DNA of 19,200 bases from assembly GCA_016295245.1 (NCBI GenBank), contig JAEDLO010000026.1, positions 1 to 19,200 of the forward strand, written 5' to 3'. Of this stretch, positions 1 to 6,863 are shown piece by piece. The translations under genes and the position numbers were made by a program. The notes below the pieces were generated by a model. It made no database searches. It was given only the letters and a program-made list of their open reading frames with translations, and was not told where the DNA came from. Within the stretch, counting starts at the first letter, position 1, and each line of letters opens with the position of its first letter. Origin of the DNA: Bacteroidales bacterium (GTDB lineage: Bacteria > Bacteroidota > Bacteroidia > Bacteroidales > UBA932).

Positions 1-54
1 TAGAGCGCCACACTGATAATGTGGAGGTCCGCGGTTCAACTCCGCGCGGGCCTA
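1..54 (+). tRNA. tRNA-Ile (GAT), 5' end cut by the window
   Basis: The 3' part of a tRNA is visible. The anticodon stem CCACA/TGTGG closes the loop CTGATAA with anticodon GAT (Ile). The T stem CGCGG/CCGCG encloses TTCAACT. The 3' acceptor strand CGGGCCT is followed by discriminator A at 54. CCA is not encoded. The D-arm start and 5' acceptor strand lie outside the window. It is followed 22 nt later by tRNA-Ala, so the two are probably co-transcribed. Confidence 0.93.
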
Positions 55-76
55 CTTTTAAAAATTTGAACTTTCC

Positions 77-149
77 GGGGGTATAGCTCAGTTGGTAGAG
101 CACCTGCTTTGCAAGCAGGGGGTCAAGAGTTCGAATCTCTTTATCTCCA
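77..149 (+). tRNA. tRNA-Ala (TGC)
   Basis: A complete cloverleaf. Acceptor GGGGGTA pairs with TATCTCC with two G-U pairs, discriminator A is at 149, the D arm contains AGCTCAGTTGGTAGAGC, the anticodon stem CCTGC/GCAGG encloses TTTGCAA with anticodon TGC, and the T stem AAGAG/CTCTT encloses TTCGAAT. CCA is not encoded. An Ile-Ala pair normally sits in a 16S-23S spacer, but here a terminator and a protein gene follow directly. Confidence 0.96.
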
Positions 150-155
150 CTTCCC

Positions 156-185
156 AGACCATTCATTTGAATGGTCTTTTTTTTT
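156..185 (+). terminator. Rho-independent terminator after tRNA-Ala
   Basis: The 9-bp stem AGACCATTC/GAATGGTCT with a 4-nt loop (ATTT) is followed directly by an uninterrupted run of about nine T residues. It lies 6 nt after the tRNA-Ala 3' end, so it should end the tRNA-Ile/tRNA-Ala transcript. Confidence 0.92.
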
Positions 186-245
186 CTTATACAACCTTCC
201 TTAATCTTGAAATTCTTTGATTGCTATAAAATTCTTGCTCTCGTA

Positions 246-276
246 TTTGATTCTATGTTTATATTTTGTATCTTTC
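246..276 (+). promoter_or_regulatory. Bacteroidales-type promoter of the LruC lipoprotein gene
   Basis: TTTG at 246-249, a 19-nt spacer, then TATCTTTC at 269-276. This matches the Bacteroidetes primary sigma consensus TTTG-N19-21-TAnnTTTG except for the last base. The predicted transcript start near 282 leaves a leader of about 30 nt before the ATG at 313. The 13-mer ATTTTGTATCTTT at 263-275 recurs at the tsaE promoter (9792-9804). Confidence 0.7.
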
Positions 277-312
277 CCGATAAAAATTAATGTAAAAATT
301 TTAACAATTGAT

Positions 313-2418
313 ATGAAAACGCGTGGATTATTCTTGCTTTTAGCTTCAACAGTCCTTTTCTACGGCTGTTTGAAGAATACGCACCACGAAACTGGTGTCG
401 AAGAAGAAGTCTTTGATTTCGATTATTCAACTAAAGCTGAAGGCGTATCATTGGACGTTGAGTATACCAATACCGGAGTCAAGGCTCCTGTGTATTTTGA
501 GATATACGATACCTGTCCGGTGGATCTCAAATCAGAAAAGCTGAACTATGTCAAACTTGATGGCGTTCTTCCTATCTACAGCGCATACACTGATGCGAAC
601 GGAAAGTACACCGCTACCATTGACCTTCCGGCTTATGCCTCCAAACTTTATGTCTATGCCCCGGCCTTCTATGCGAGGACCCTTATCGAAGCCGAAGTTA
701 AGGATGGCATAGTCAAAGTTACAGATGCTGTGGCTGAGTCTTCAATAGCTTCTGCTGTTGCTCTGACTACCACAACTGAGGCGCACTATTCTTATGTCGC
801 TGACAATTGCGAGAAGAATCGTCCAGACAAATCTATGTGGGATTACAAAACCTGGAAGACCTGGCTCGGAGAGTATAACATTCATGCTAACGGTGCCGTT
901 GACAGCTATGTCTGCACAAACACTGGTCTTCTTCCAAAGGACCCTTCAAATCTTTTCCTGACCTTCCACGAGGCTCTGGCTCCAAGGGGAGGAAAAGACT
1001 GGTCTCCGGGAGAAGAATTTGTCAATACTGACGATATATATATGCGGGAAGCCGGCCCGATTTCAGTTACTTTCCTTGGCCAGAACACCTGCTTCAACAA
1101 TTCTGTCGGCTACTATTACTATAGCGAAGGCAACAAGCCTGCATCCCTGAATGACGCCAACATTATTTTGATTTTCCCGAATACCCAGGATGGTATGTGG
1201 GAGAAGTCAGACAACAAAGACAAAAATACTATTCCTTCAACGGGAATGAAAAGAAACACAACGGTTCAGTTAAAGTACTATCCGAATATTGCCAAGGGCA
1301 GCCAGGAAGGGGCGACCGAGATCTTCCCTGCGGGAACCCGCATCGGTCTTGTGCTTGCCTGCAATGCTTTCTCCAACAGGGTCGGGTGCGTAAACAAACA
1401 CATTAAGAACCGCTCTACAACTACCCCAGGCCTCAGTCTTAACCATGACGGAAAAGTGATTGAAGGTGAGACCAGATCCGTTATTTTCCGAGTTGATAAA
1501 GACGTTTTTGTAGGCTTTGAGGAGTATAAGGACGACAAGAATTTCACCGATTGCGTTCTTTCAATCAATACCATTCCTTCAGACGCTCTTGTGGTTGAAA
1601 AGGTGATATCAAACAAAGACCTTCAAATCACATCAACGAAGTCTGCAGCCGTCTATGCCTTTGAGGACTTGTGGCCTTATCAGGGCGACTATGATTTCAA
1701 TGACGTGATTGTTGACTACCAGCGCGAAACCATCTTTACTCAGGGAAAGAAAATCGCAGAGTCCTTCATTCTCAAGACTTATCAGAATATCGCCGGTAAC
1801 CAGAATGGTCTTGGCGTTCAAATCAATAGCAAAGGTAACAGTTATTCATACAACTTCGAGTCACAGGGCTCTATGTCCTGCCTCATCAAGAAGAAGGGAA
1901 GCGATGTGTATGAGCCTGTGGAGCTTGCCTATGAGCCTAAGAACGTTGACGGCAACAATAGGAAGCCTGTTTATCTGATAACCGACAATGTCCAGGAGAA
2001 TATGGGTGCCGAGTATAAGCTCACCTACACCTTCAACTACGCAGTAGAACCGGATAAAGATTTGGGAATCGACATTCTTCCGTTCATCTACCGTAACCTT
2101 GACAACGGAAAGCGTTGGGAGGTTCACGTCGCCAAGGAGAAACCGACATTCAAGATGGACGAAAGCCTGTTCGGAATAGGTGACGATGCGTCAAACCCCA
2201 AAACTAACAAGTGGTTCATCCGTAAGGGAGCTGCACAATATCCGTTTGCAATCCGTCTTGAAGGCGCTACAGTCAATAACATCACACCTCTTCTCAATCC
2301 GGCAAATGAAAGGAAGTCGATAGACACGATCTATCCTGGTTACAAAACGTGGTGCGATAAATATGGCAACCAACAATATGCAGATTGGTACAAAAAGCCA
2401 GCCGAGACCCAGAAATAG
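313..2418 (+). CDS. LruC-domain (DUF4842-like) surface lipoprotein
   Basis: A 701-residue predicted lipoprotein. Residues 1-19 form a signal peptide with Lys/Arg, a hydrophobic core and lipobox FYGC, so Cys19 would be acylated. I chose the ATG at 313 because the in-frame ATG at 217 lies upstream of the promoter and would put about 32 residues ahead of the signal peptide. Residues about 45-135 look like a carboxypeptidase-regulatory/transthyretin-like beta fold. Residues about 446-469 hold the hallmark of LruC/DUF4842 proteins, GDYDFNDVIVDY (458-469), an acidic loop that may bind calcium. The C-terminal 230 residues are beta-rich, as in that family. Known members are envelope-associated lipoproteins of Bacteroidetes and Leptospira with no established activity. 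The gene appears monocistronic and converges on the TetR gene. The family call is firm; the function is not known. Confidence 0.85.
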   Translation: MKTRGLFLLLASTVLFYGCLKNTHHETGVEEEVFDFDYSTKAEGVSLDVEYTNTGVKAPVYFEIYDTCPVDLKSEKLNYVKLDGVLPIYSAYTDANGKYTATIDLPAYASKLYVYAPAFYARTLIEAEVKDGIVKVTDAVAESSIASAVALTTTTEAHYSYVADNCEKNRPDKSMWDYKTWKTWLGEYNIHANGAVDSYVCTNTGLLPKDPSNLFLTFHEALAPRGGKDWSPGEEFVNTDDIYMREAGPISVTFLGQNTCFNNSVGYYYYSEGNKPASLNDANIILIFPNTQDGMWEKSDNKDKNTIPSTGMKRNTTVQLKYYPNIAKGSQEGATEIFPAGTRIGLVLACNAFSNRVGCVNKHIKNRSTTTPGLSLNHDGKVIEGETRSVIFRVDKDVFVGFEEYKDDKNFTDCVLSINTIPSDALVVEKVISNKDLQITSTKSAAVYAFEDLWPYQGDYDFNDVIVDYQRETIFTQGKKIAESFILKTYQNIAGNQNGLGVQINSKGNSYSYNFESQGSMSCLIKKKGSDVYEPVELAYEPKNVDGNNRKPVYLITDNVQENMGAEYKLTYTFNYAVEPDKDLGIDILPFIYRNLDNGKRWEVHVAKEKPTFKMDESLFGIGDDASNPKTNKWFIRKGAAQYPFAIRLEGATVNNITPLLNPANERKSIDTIYPGYKTWCDKYGNQQYADWYKKPAETQK

Positions 2419-2446
2419 TTTGATTCTTTACAGCTGAGATATGAGG

Positions 2447-2480
2447 GTAAGCGACCAATAAGTGATTATTGGTCGCTTAC
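2447..2480. terminator. 15-bp hairpin between convergent genes, possible bidirectional terminator
   Basis: A perfect 15-bp inverted repeat (2447-2461 with 2466-2480; arm GTAAGCGACCAATAA) has a 4-nt loop, GTGA. It lies 28 nt after the LruC lipoprotein stop and about 70 nt after the TetR stop on the other strand. There is no T-run on either strand, so classic intrinsic termination is uncertain. It may act as an mRNA 3'-end stabiliser or as a terminator of both transcripts. Confidence 0.6.
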
Positions 2481-2504
2481 TTCGTATATGGCTGCGACTC
2501 CACA

Positions 2505-2551
2505 GCGAGGCTGCTCGCCCTGCCACAAAAAGCTACATATGCGGCAAAATA
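2505..2551 (-). other. TATTTTGC element plus hairpin downstream of the TetR gene
   Basis: Read on the minus strand, TATTTTGC (2544-2551) follows the TAA stop after one base. About 25 nt later comes a 5-bp hairpin with arms GCGAG and CTCGC around a 4-nt loop (2505-2518). The same octamer followed by a short GC hairpin occurs after comM and malate dehydrogenase in this window. The role is unknown; a 3'-end element is possible. Confidence 0.35.
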
Positions 2552-2552
2552 G

Positions 2553-3101
2553 TTAGAGTATGCCCTTGATTTTCCTGTAAAGTATGAAGAGTTCCTCCGG
2601 AGTTTCCTTCTTGCCATGTTGTATCCATACCTGGAGCGTGCTGGTTAGTAGTGCTGCAACACCCTTTGAGAGATACTCAATCTCGTCTTTGGAGAAGTCT
2701 GTGCGGAGCTTCTTTATTTCGTTTGTCAGAAACTCTCCTCCGTGGTTGACCAGTGTACGCTGGATTATGTCCATCCTGTCGCAGTTGGCAAGGGCCTCCA
2801 GTATCTGGCTGTGCCCTCTCCAGTATTTGAGCGAGAACAGGACGAGTTCGTCCCTCTGGTCCAGGTCTATGCCCGCATAATCTCTGAGAAGCATATCAAG
2901 AACGCGGTCGCAGGCGTAGGCAAGGACATCCATCGGGGTGTCAAAACTTCTGTAGAATGAAGACCGGCTTACTCCGCTTGCCGTTGCAATGTCGCTGACG
3001 CTTATCTCTGACATCATTTTGGCAGACAGACATTGTGTCAGTCCGTCAACGATCTTCTGTGCCGATGCTATCTGTCTTTTGTCATTATTGATGTGATACA
3101 T
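2553..3101 (-). CDS. TetR/AcrR-family transcriptional repressor of the efflux operon
   Basis: A 182-residue protein of typical TetR length. An N-terminal helix-turn-helix spans residues about 32-57, with the family pattern ISVSDIATASGVSRSSFYRSF: helix 2, the GVS turn, and a recognition helix ending in FYR.F. The rest is helical, as expected for a ligand-binding and dimerisation domain, and has no recognisable sub-family signature. It is transcribed away from the TolC/HlyD/ABC-2 operon with 87 bp between start codons, the usual arrangement for a local repressor whose ligand is a pump substrate. A palindrome over the operon's -7 box (3139-3153) is the likely operator. Autoregulation is plausible but no clear promoter for this gene was found. 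The ligand is unknown. Confidence 0.88.
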   Translation of the reverse strand: MYHINNDKRQIASAQKIVDGLTQCLSAKMMSEISVSDIATASGVSRSSFYRSFDTPMDVLAYACDRVLDMLLRDYAGIDLDQRDELVLFSLKYWRGHSQILEALANCDRMDIIQRTLVNHGGEFLTNEIKKLRTDFSKDEIEYLSKGVAALLTSTLQVWIQHGKKETPEELFILYRKIKGIL

Positions 3102-3112
3102 ATTTTCTGACT

Positions 3113-3143
3113 TCTGTATCGCATGTGTTTTACGTTACATTTG
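3113..3143 (+). promoter_or_regulatory. Promoter of the efflux operon
   Basis: TACATTTG at 3136-3143 is a perfect TAnnTTTG -7 box. TCTG at 3113-3116, 19 nt upstream, is a one-mismatch -33 box. The predicted transcript start is near 3150, giving a leader of about 40 nt before the ATG at 3189. The -7 box is half buried in the palindrome at 3139-3153. Confidence 0.65.
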
Positions 3144-3153
3144 TCGCACAAAT
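3139..3153. promoter_or_regulatory. Likely TetR operator palindrome
   Basis: ATTTGTCGCACAAAT is a perfect inverted repeat with 6-bp arms (ATTTGT/ACAAAT) around CGC. It overlaps the last five bases of the -7 box and runs to the predicted transcript start, so a bound dimer would block RNA polymerase. Its 15-bp size fits a TetR-family site. The assignment is inferred from position and symmetry. Confidence 0.6.
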
Positions 3154-3165
3154 TTTGAAGAAAAA

Positions 3166-3192
3166 ATGAGAAAAACAAATACAAGGCAATGA
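3166..3192 (+). CDS. Possible 8-codon leader peptide overlapping the TolC-like gene start
   Basis: ATG at 3166 opens an 8-codon frame (MRKTNTRQ) whose TGA stop at 3190-3192 overlaps the start of the TolC-like gene as ATGA (3189-3192). It begins about 16 nt after the predicted transcript start. It could couple translation to the operon or may be chance: a start of the form ATGAAA always supplies a TGA in this frame. Confidence 0.25.
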   Translation: MRKTNTRQ

Positions 3193-4697
3193 AAAGACTT
3201 ATTTTGATTCCGATTCTCCTGCTTCTGGCACAATACGGTGCCGATGCTCAGCAGGTGCTGACTTTGGAGGACTGCCGCCAGATGGCTGTGCAGGGAAACA
3301 AGAACCTTGACCAGGCACGTCAGAAGGTGAAGATGGCAGAGTATGACAGGAAGATAGCTGCTGCCAATTACTTTCCTGAGATTAAGGCGACAGGTGCATA
3401 CCTTTACAATAACAAGAATCTTGTCCTTATAGATGACCAGACATCAGATGCCCTGAATAACATGGGTACAACCGTCCAGGGACAGTTCAATGCCCAGATG
3501 GAGCAGTTGATGGCAGCCATCAAGACCAATCCTTCCGCAGCGATGGAGTATATGAAGAGCCCCATGTGGCAGACCGTTGTCGGCGCTCTTTCACAGACGG
3601 ATGTATCTGCCGCACTTAATACGGTAGGTTCGAGCATCAGCGAGTCGTTCAACCTGGATATACAGAACGTTTACGTGGGAGCTGTATCTCTGCAGCAGCC
3701 CGTTTTCGTGGGTGGAAAGATTGTGGCATCGAACAGGATGGCAAAGTATGCTGATGAGTTGGCGCGCGTACAGTATGAAGGGGAGTATGAAGATGTTCTT
3801 CTTACCGTAGACCAGGCATACTGGCAGATCGTATCCATCGCGAACAAGAAGAAACTTGCGGAGGATTATGCCGCTCTTCTTGACCATCTCTGCAAAGATG
3901 CAGAAGTTTCGGTCGCCGAGGGTGTCGCAACGCAGTCCGATCTCCTTTCAATAAAGGTGAAGTGCAACGAAGCCCAGATGCTCCTGAGCAAGTCGGTTAA
4001 TGGACTTGCACTTTCCAAGATGCTGCTCTGTAAGCAGATTGGGCTTCCTCTCGATTCTGAGATTACACTGGCAGACGAAACTCTTGATGTGATTCCGATG
4101 CCTGAGTTGCTAGGACGTAAAGATATGGATAGCATACTCGCAGACAGGACGGAAACACGCAGCCTTGATCTCGCGTCGAAGATTTATGACCAGAAGGTGA
4201 CAATAGCCCGTGCCGACGGACTTCCAACTGTTGCCCTCACGGCCAACTATCTCATAAGCAATCCTAGTTCATTCAACGGATTCAAGAATGAGTTCGGAGG
4301 TTCCATCCATGCGGGAGTTCTGGTCAGTGTTCCTCTTTTCCATGGAACAGAGGGCATTCAGAAAACGAAGAAGGCCAAGGCCGAAGCAGAGATGTACAGG
4401 ACAAAGTACCAGGATGCCTGTGAAATGATTGGCCTTCAGGTGGAACAGCTCACACGTCAGCAGGACGAGGCTCTTGAAAGAGTGAACATGACAGAAAGCA
4501 GCCTTGAAAGTGCCGAGGAGAATCTTCGTGTCGCGATGCTCGGCTTTGAGGAGGGTGTTGTAAGTGCAAGCGTGACCCTTCAGGCACAGACAGCATGGAT
4601 GCAGGCGCATTCAGAATATATAGATGCATGCGTTGAACTTCAGATGAACCATGCCAATCTTCTCAAGGCACAGGGCGAATACAATTTGAATAATTAA
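3189..4697 (+). CDS. TolC-family outer membrane efflux protein
   Basis: A 502-residue protein. Residues 1-20 are a signal peptide (hydrophobic ILIPILLLLAQ, likely cleavage ADA|QQ). The mature protein starts with the TolC/OEP hallmark VLTLEDCRQMAVQGNKNL and has long amphipathic helices in two related halves (about 25-75 plus 180-270, and about 305-355 plus 390-500). PVFVGGKI (about 176-183) and VPLFHG are typical strand/helix turns. The stretch at about 80-150, rich in Gln, Met, Ala and Ser, is an insertion before the first barrel segment. As a trimer it should be the outer-membrane exit duct for the adaptor and permeases encoded next. It is the first gene of the operon, with HlyD starting 13 nt after its stop. 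No convincing Shine-Dalgarno sequence precedes the start. The substrate is unknown. Confidence 0.92.
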   Translation: MKRLILIPILLLLAQYGADAQQVLTLEDCRQMAVQGNKNLDQARQKVKMAEYDRKIAAANYFPEIKATGAYLYNNKNLVLIDDQTSDALNNMGTTVQGQFNAQMEQLMAAIKTNPSAAMEYMKSPMWQTVVGALSQTDVSAALNTVGSSISESFNLDIQNVYVGAVSLQQPVFVGGKIVASNRMAKYADELARVQYEGEYEDVLLTVDQAYWQIVSIANKKKLAEDYAALLDHLCKDAEVSVAEGVATQSDLLSIKVKCNEAQMLLSKSVNGLALSKMLLCKQIGLPLDSEITLADETLDVIPMPELLGRKDMDSILADRTETRSLDLASKIYDQKVTIARADGLPTVALTANYLISNPSSFNGFKNEFGGSIHAGVLVSVPLFHGTEGIQKTKKAKAEAEMYRTKYQDACEMIGLQVEQLTRQQDEALERVNMTESSLESAEENLRVAMLGFEEGVVSASVTLQAQTAWMQAHSEYIDACVELQMNHANLLKAQGEYNLNN

Positions 4698-4710
4698 ATA
4701 AATATATAAA

Positions 4711-5691
4711 ATGGCAAAGAAAAATTACAACCTCATAGCAGGTGTGTCAGCGCTCGTCGCAGTTATACTTATTGTAGCCGTTGCCGGCTATTTCATTTCA
4801 AAACCTAAGGCACCGGTGATCCAGGGCCAGGCAGAAGCAAGTGAGTACAGGATTTCCGGAAAGGTTCCGGGAAGAATAGAGGAGATGTACGCTAAGGAGG
4901 GACAGCGTGTCCAGAAGGGTGATACTCTCGTGTATATCGATTCCCCGGAGGTTCGCGCAAAGCTTGCGCAGGCCAATGCAGCAAGGGCCGCTGCACAGGC
5001 ACAGAGCAGCAAGGCGAAGGCAGGTGCGAGGTCGGAGGAGATTGCAGGTGCATATAATCTCTGGCAGTCTTCGATCGTGCAGGAGGATGTCATGAAGAAA
5101 TCATTCGACCGCATCCGGAGACTCTACGACCAGAAGGTGGTATCTGCTCAGAAATATGATGAGGTGAAGGCCAAGTACGATGCAGCCGTTGCCACATCCG
5201 CTGCGGCCAAGAGCAAGTACGACATGGCGCTGAACGGTGCCCGCCAGGAGGACAAAATGGCCGCCCAGGCTCTCGTGGCACAGGCGGAAGGAGCAATCAT
5301 GGAGGTTGAATCCTATCTTTCAGAACTTTATCTCACATCACCTGTCAATGGTACTGTTTCGGACGTGTTCCCGATGCCGGGAGAGCTTGTAGGTACAGGT
5401 TCACCTATCATGACCGTTGTCGACCTTGATGACATATGGTTCACCTTTAACGTGAGGGAGGACAGGCTTGCAGACATGACACTCGGAAGCAAACTCACAC
5501 TCATTGTACCTGCTTTGGGTGGAAAGGAAGTGCAGGCCACTGTGAGCCACATGGCCGTGCGTGAGTCATATGCCACATGGAAGGCCACAAAGGATACAGA
5601 TTCATACGATGCGAAGACATTCGAGGTGAAGGCGGTTCCTGATTCGAAGGTTGAAGGTCTTCTCCCGGGAATGACAGTGTTGATCAAGTGA
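4711..5691 (+). CDS. HlyD/EmrA-like periplasmic adaptor (membrane fusion protein)
   Basis: A 326-residue protein. The N-terminal anchor helix covers residues about 7-29 (hydrophobic, with no lipobox Cys). The first half of a lipoyl-like domain (YRISGKVPGRIEEMYAKEGQ, about 46-65) is followed by an alpha-helical hairpin at about 83-205, very rich in Ala and Lys, then the second lipoyl half (LTSPVNGTVSDVFPMPGELV, 208-227). A beta-barrel domain with IWFTFNVREDRLADM (242-256) follows. This is the standard order of membrane fusion proteins. It would bridge the two inner-membrane permeases and the TolC-like duct. The stop is 4 nt before the first permease start, indicating tight coupling. The length agrees with the EmrA/YhiI type rather than RND adaptors. 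Confidence 0.92.
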   Translation: MAKKNYNLIAGVSALVAVILIVAVAGYFISKPKAPVIQGQAEASEYRISGKVPGRIEEMYAKEGQRVQKGDTLVYIDSPEVRAKLAQANAARAAAQAQSSKAKAGARSEEIAGAYNLWQSSIVQEDVMKKSFDRIRRLYDQKVVSAQKYDEVKAKYDAAVATSAAAKSKYDMALNGARQEDKMAAQALVAQAEGAIMEVESYLSELYLTSPVNGTVSDVFPMPGELVGTGSPIMTVVDLDDIWFTFNVREDRLADMTLGSKLTLIVPALGGKEVQATVSHMAVRESYATWKATKDTDSYDAKTFEVKAVPDSKVEGLLPGMTVLIK

Positions 5692-5695
5692 AGAA

Positions 5696-6856
5696 ATGAA
5701 AAAATATCTTGATGTAATAAAGCGCGAACTGGAAATCTGGAGGAAACGTCCGGTATACTTCCTCGGTTCGATAGTGGTGATGCTCTTCTGCACCATCTTC
5801 TATCTGACCTTCCTGGGGGACGGTGTCCCTTCCAAACTTCCTATCGGAGTTGTGGACTATGACAACTCTTCGCTCACCAGGAACTTCATCAGGCAGCTGA
5901 ATTCCACGCAGCTGGGAGAAGTGATCATGTATGATGATTACGCGTCTGCCAGGAAGGATATGGAGACGGGTGAGATAACCTCCATATGTGTGCTTCCTGA
6001 AGGCATGTATGCCGACGTCCAGGCGCAGAGGAAACCGGAGTTCACCTTTTATGTGAATACTCTCTACTTTCTTGGCGGTTCTCTCGCCTACAAGGACATC
6101 CTTACGATGATCAACCTCACATCCGGCGCCGTGAAGAGGCAGGTGTTTAGGATGAAGGGCATGAGCGAGTATGCCATAATGGGTCAGTTGAGACCGGTGG
6201 ACATAGATATCCACATGATAGGCAATCCGACGATGAACTATGGAGCATACCTTGCCAACATGATGCTCCCTGGAGTTCTGCAGATGGTCATAGTGATACT
6301 TGTCATCTATTCTCTCGGAACGGAGCTCAAGTATGGCACGTCCGGACATCTCCTCGGGATATCCGGTGGGAAGATCATGCCTGCAGTAGGGGGCAAGATG
6401 GCACTTTACACCCTCTTGTTCACATCCTTGGGATTCTCCCTCATGCTTCTTCTGTATTGGGTGATGGGATTCCCGTTGAAGGGGTCGCTTGCACTCATGC
6501 TGCTGGACATGTTCCTGCTTGTAATAGCGTCCGAGGCTGTTGGAATAGTCATAATAGGTTGCGTTCCGGTTCTCAGATTCGCCCTCAGCATAGGTGCGCT
6601 CTATAGCGTCATGGCGTTCTCCCTCACAGGATTCACGCTCCCTGTAGATGCATTCCCTGCTGCGATCCGCGGTATCTCGGAGATATTCCCGCTGAGGCAC
6701 TATTATCTGTTCTATGTCCAGAACGGCATCTTCGGAACCGGTTTCGCCGGTGTCTGGAAAGAGATTGTGCATCTGATGCTGTTCCAGCTTCTTCCGTTCC
6801 TGGTTCTTGTAAGGCTCAAGAAAGCCTATATATACCAGAACTATCCAAAACAGTGA
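5696..6856 (+). CDS. ABC-2-type transporter permease (first of pair)
   Basis: A 386-residue integral membrane protein. One helix lies at about 20-41, followed by a large periplasmic domain at about 42-185 containing the family strand LPIGVVDYDNSSLTR (48-62). Five further hydrophobic segments lie at about 188-210, 233-258, 263-290, 295-315 and 353-373. The C-terminal SEIFPLRHYYLFY (328-340) is characteristic of ABC2_membrane_3 / YhhJ-YbhS-like permeases. It is expected to pair with the next gene product. In related exporters a nucleotide-binding protein drives transport, but none is encoded in this operon. The second permease starts 7 nt after the stop. A long antisense frame across it is a composition shadow. 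Confidence 0.88.
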   Translation: MKKYLDVIKRELEIWRKRPVYFLGSIVVMLFCTIFYLTFLGDGVPSKLPIGVVDYDNSSLTRNFIRQLNSTQLGEVIMYDDYASARKDMETGEITSICVLPEGMYADVQAQRKPEFTFYVNTLYFLGGSLAYKDILTMINLTSGAVKRQVFRMKGMSEYAIMGQLRPVDIDIHMIGNPTMNYGAYLANMMLPGVLQMVIVILVIYSLGTELKYGTSGHLLGISGGKIMPAVGGKMALYTLLFTSLGFSLMLLLYWVMGFPLKGSLALMLLDMFLLVIASEAVGIVIIGCVPVLRFALSIGALYSVMAFSLTGFTLPVDAFPAAIRGISEIFPLRHYYLFYVQNGIFGTGFAGVWKEIVHLMLFQLLPFLVLVRLKKAYIYQNYPKQ

Positions 6857-6863
6857 TCAAGTT

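Noticed and set aside
290..295. ATGTAA start-stop in the LruC gene leader
   Set aside because: A single minimal start-stop in A+T-rich DNA is expected by chance and nothing else supports it.
217..312. N-terminal extension of the LruC lipoprotein from ATG 217
   Set aside because: It would overlap the promoter at 246-276 and place 32 residues before a good lipoprotein signal peptide starting at ATG 313.
5684..6772. Long minus-strand open frame (362 codons) across the first ABC-2 permease gene
   Set aside because: The plus-strand product is a clear permease in a tight operon. The antisense product is His/Arg/Glu-rich without any domain and fits a codon-bias shadow.
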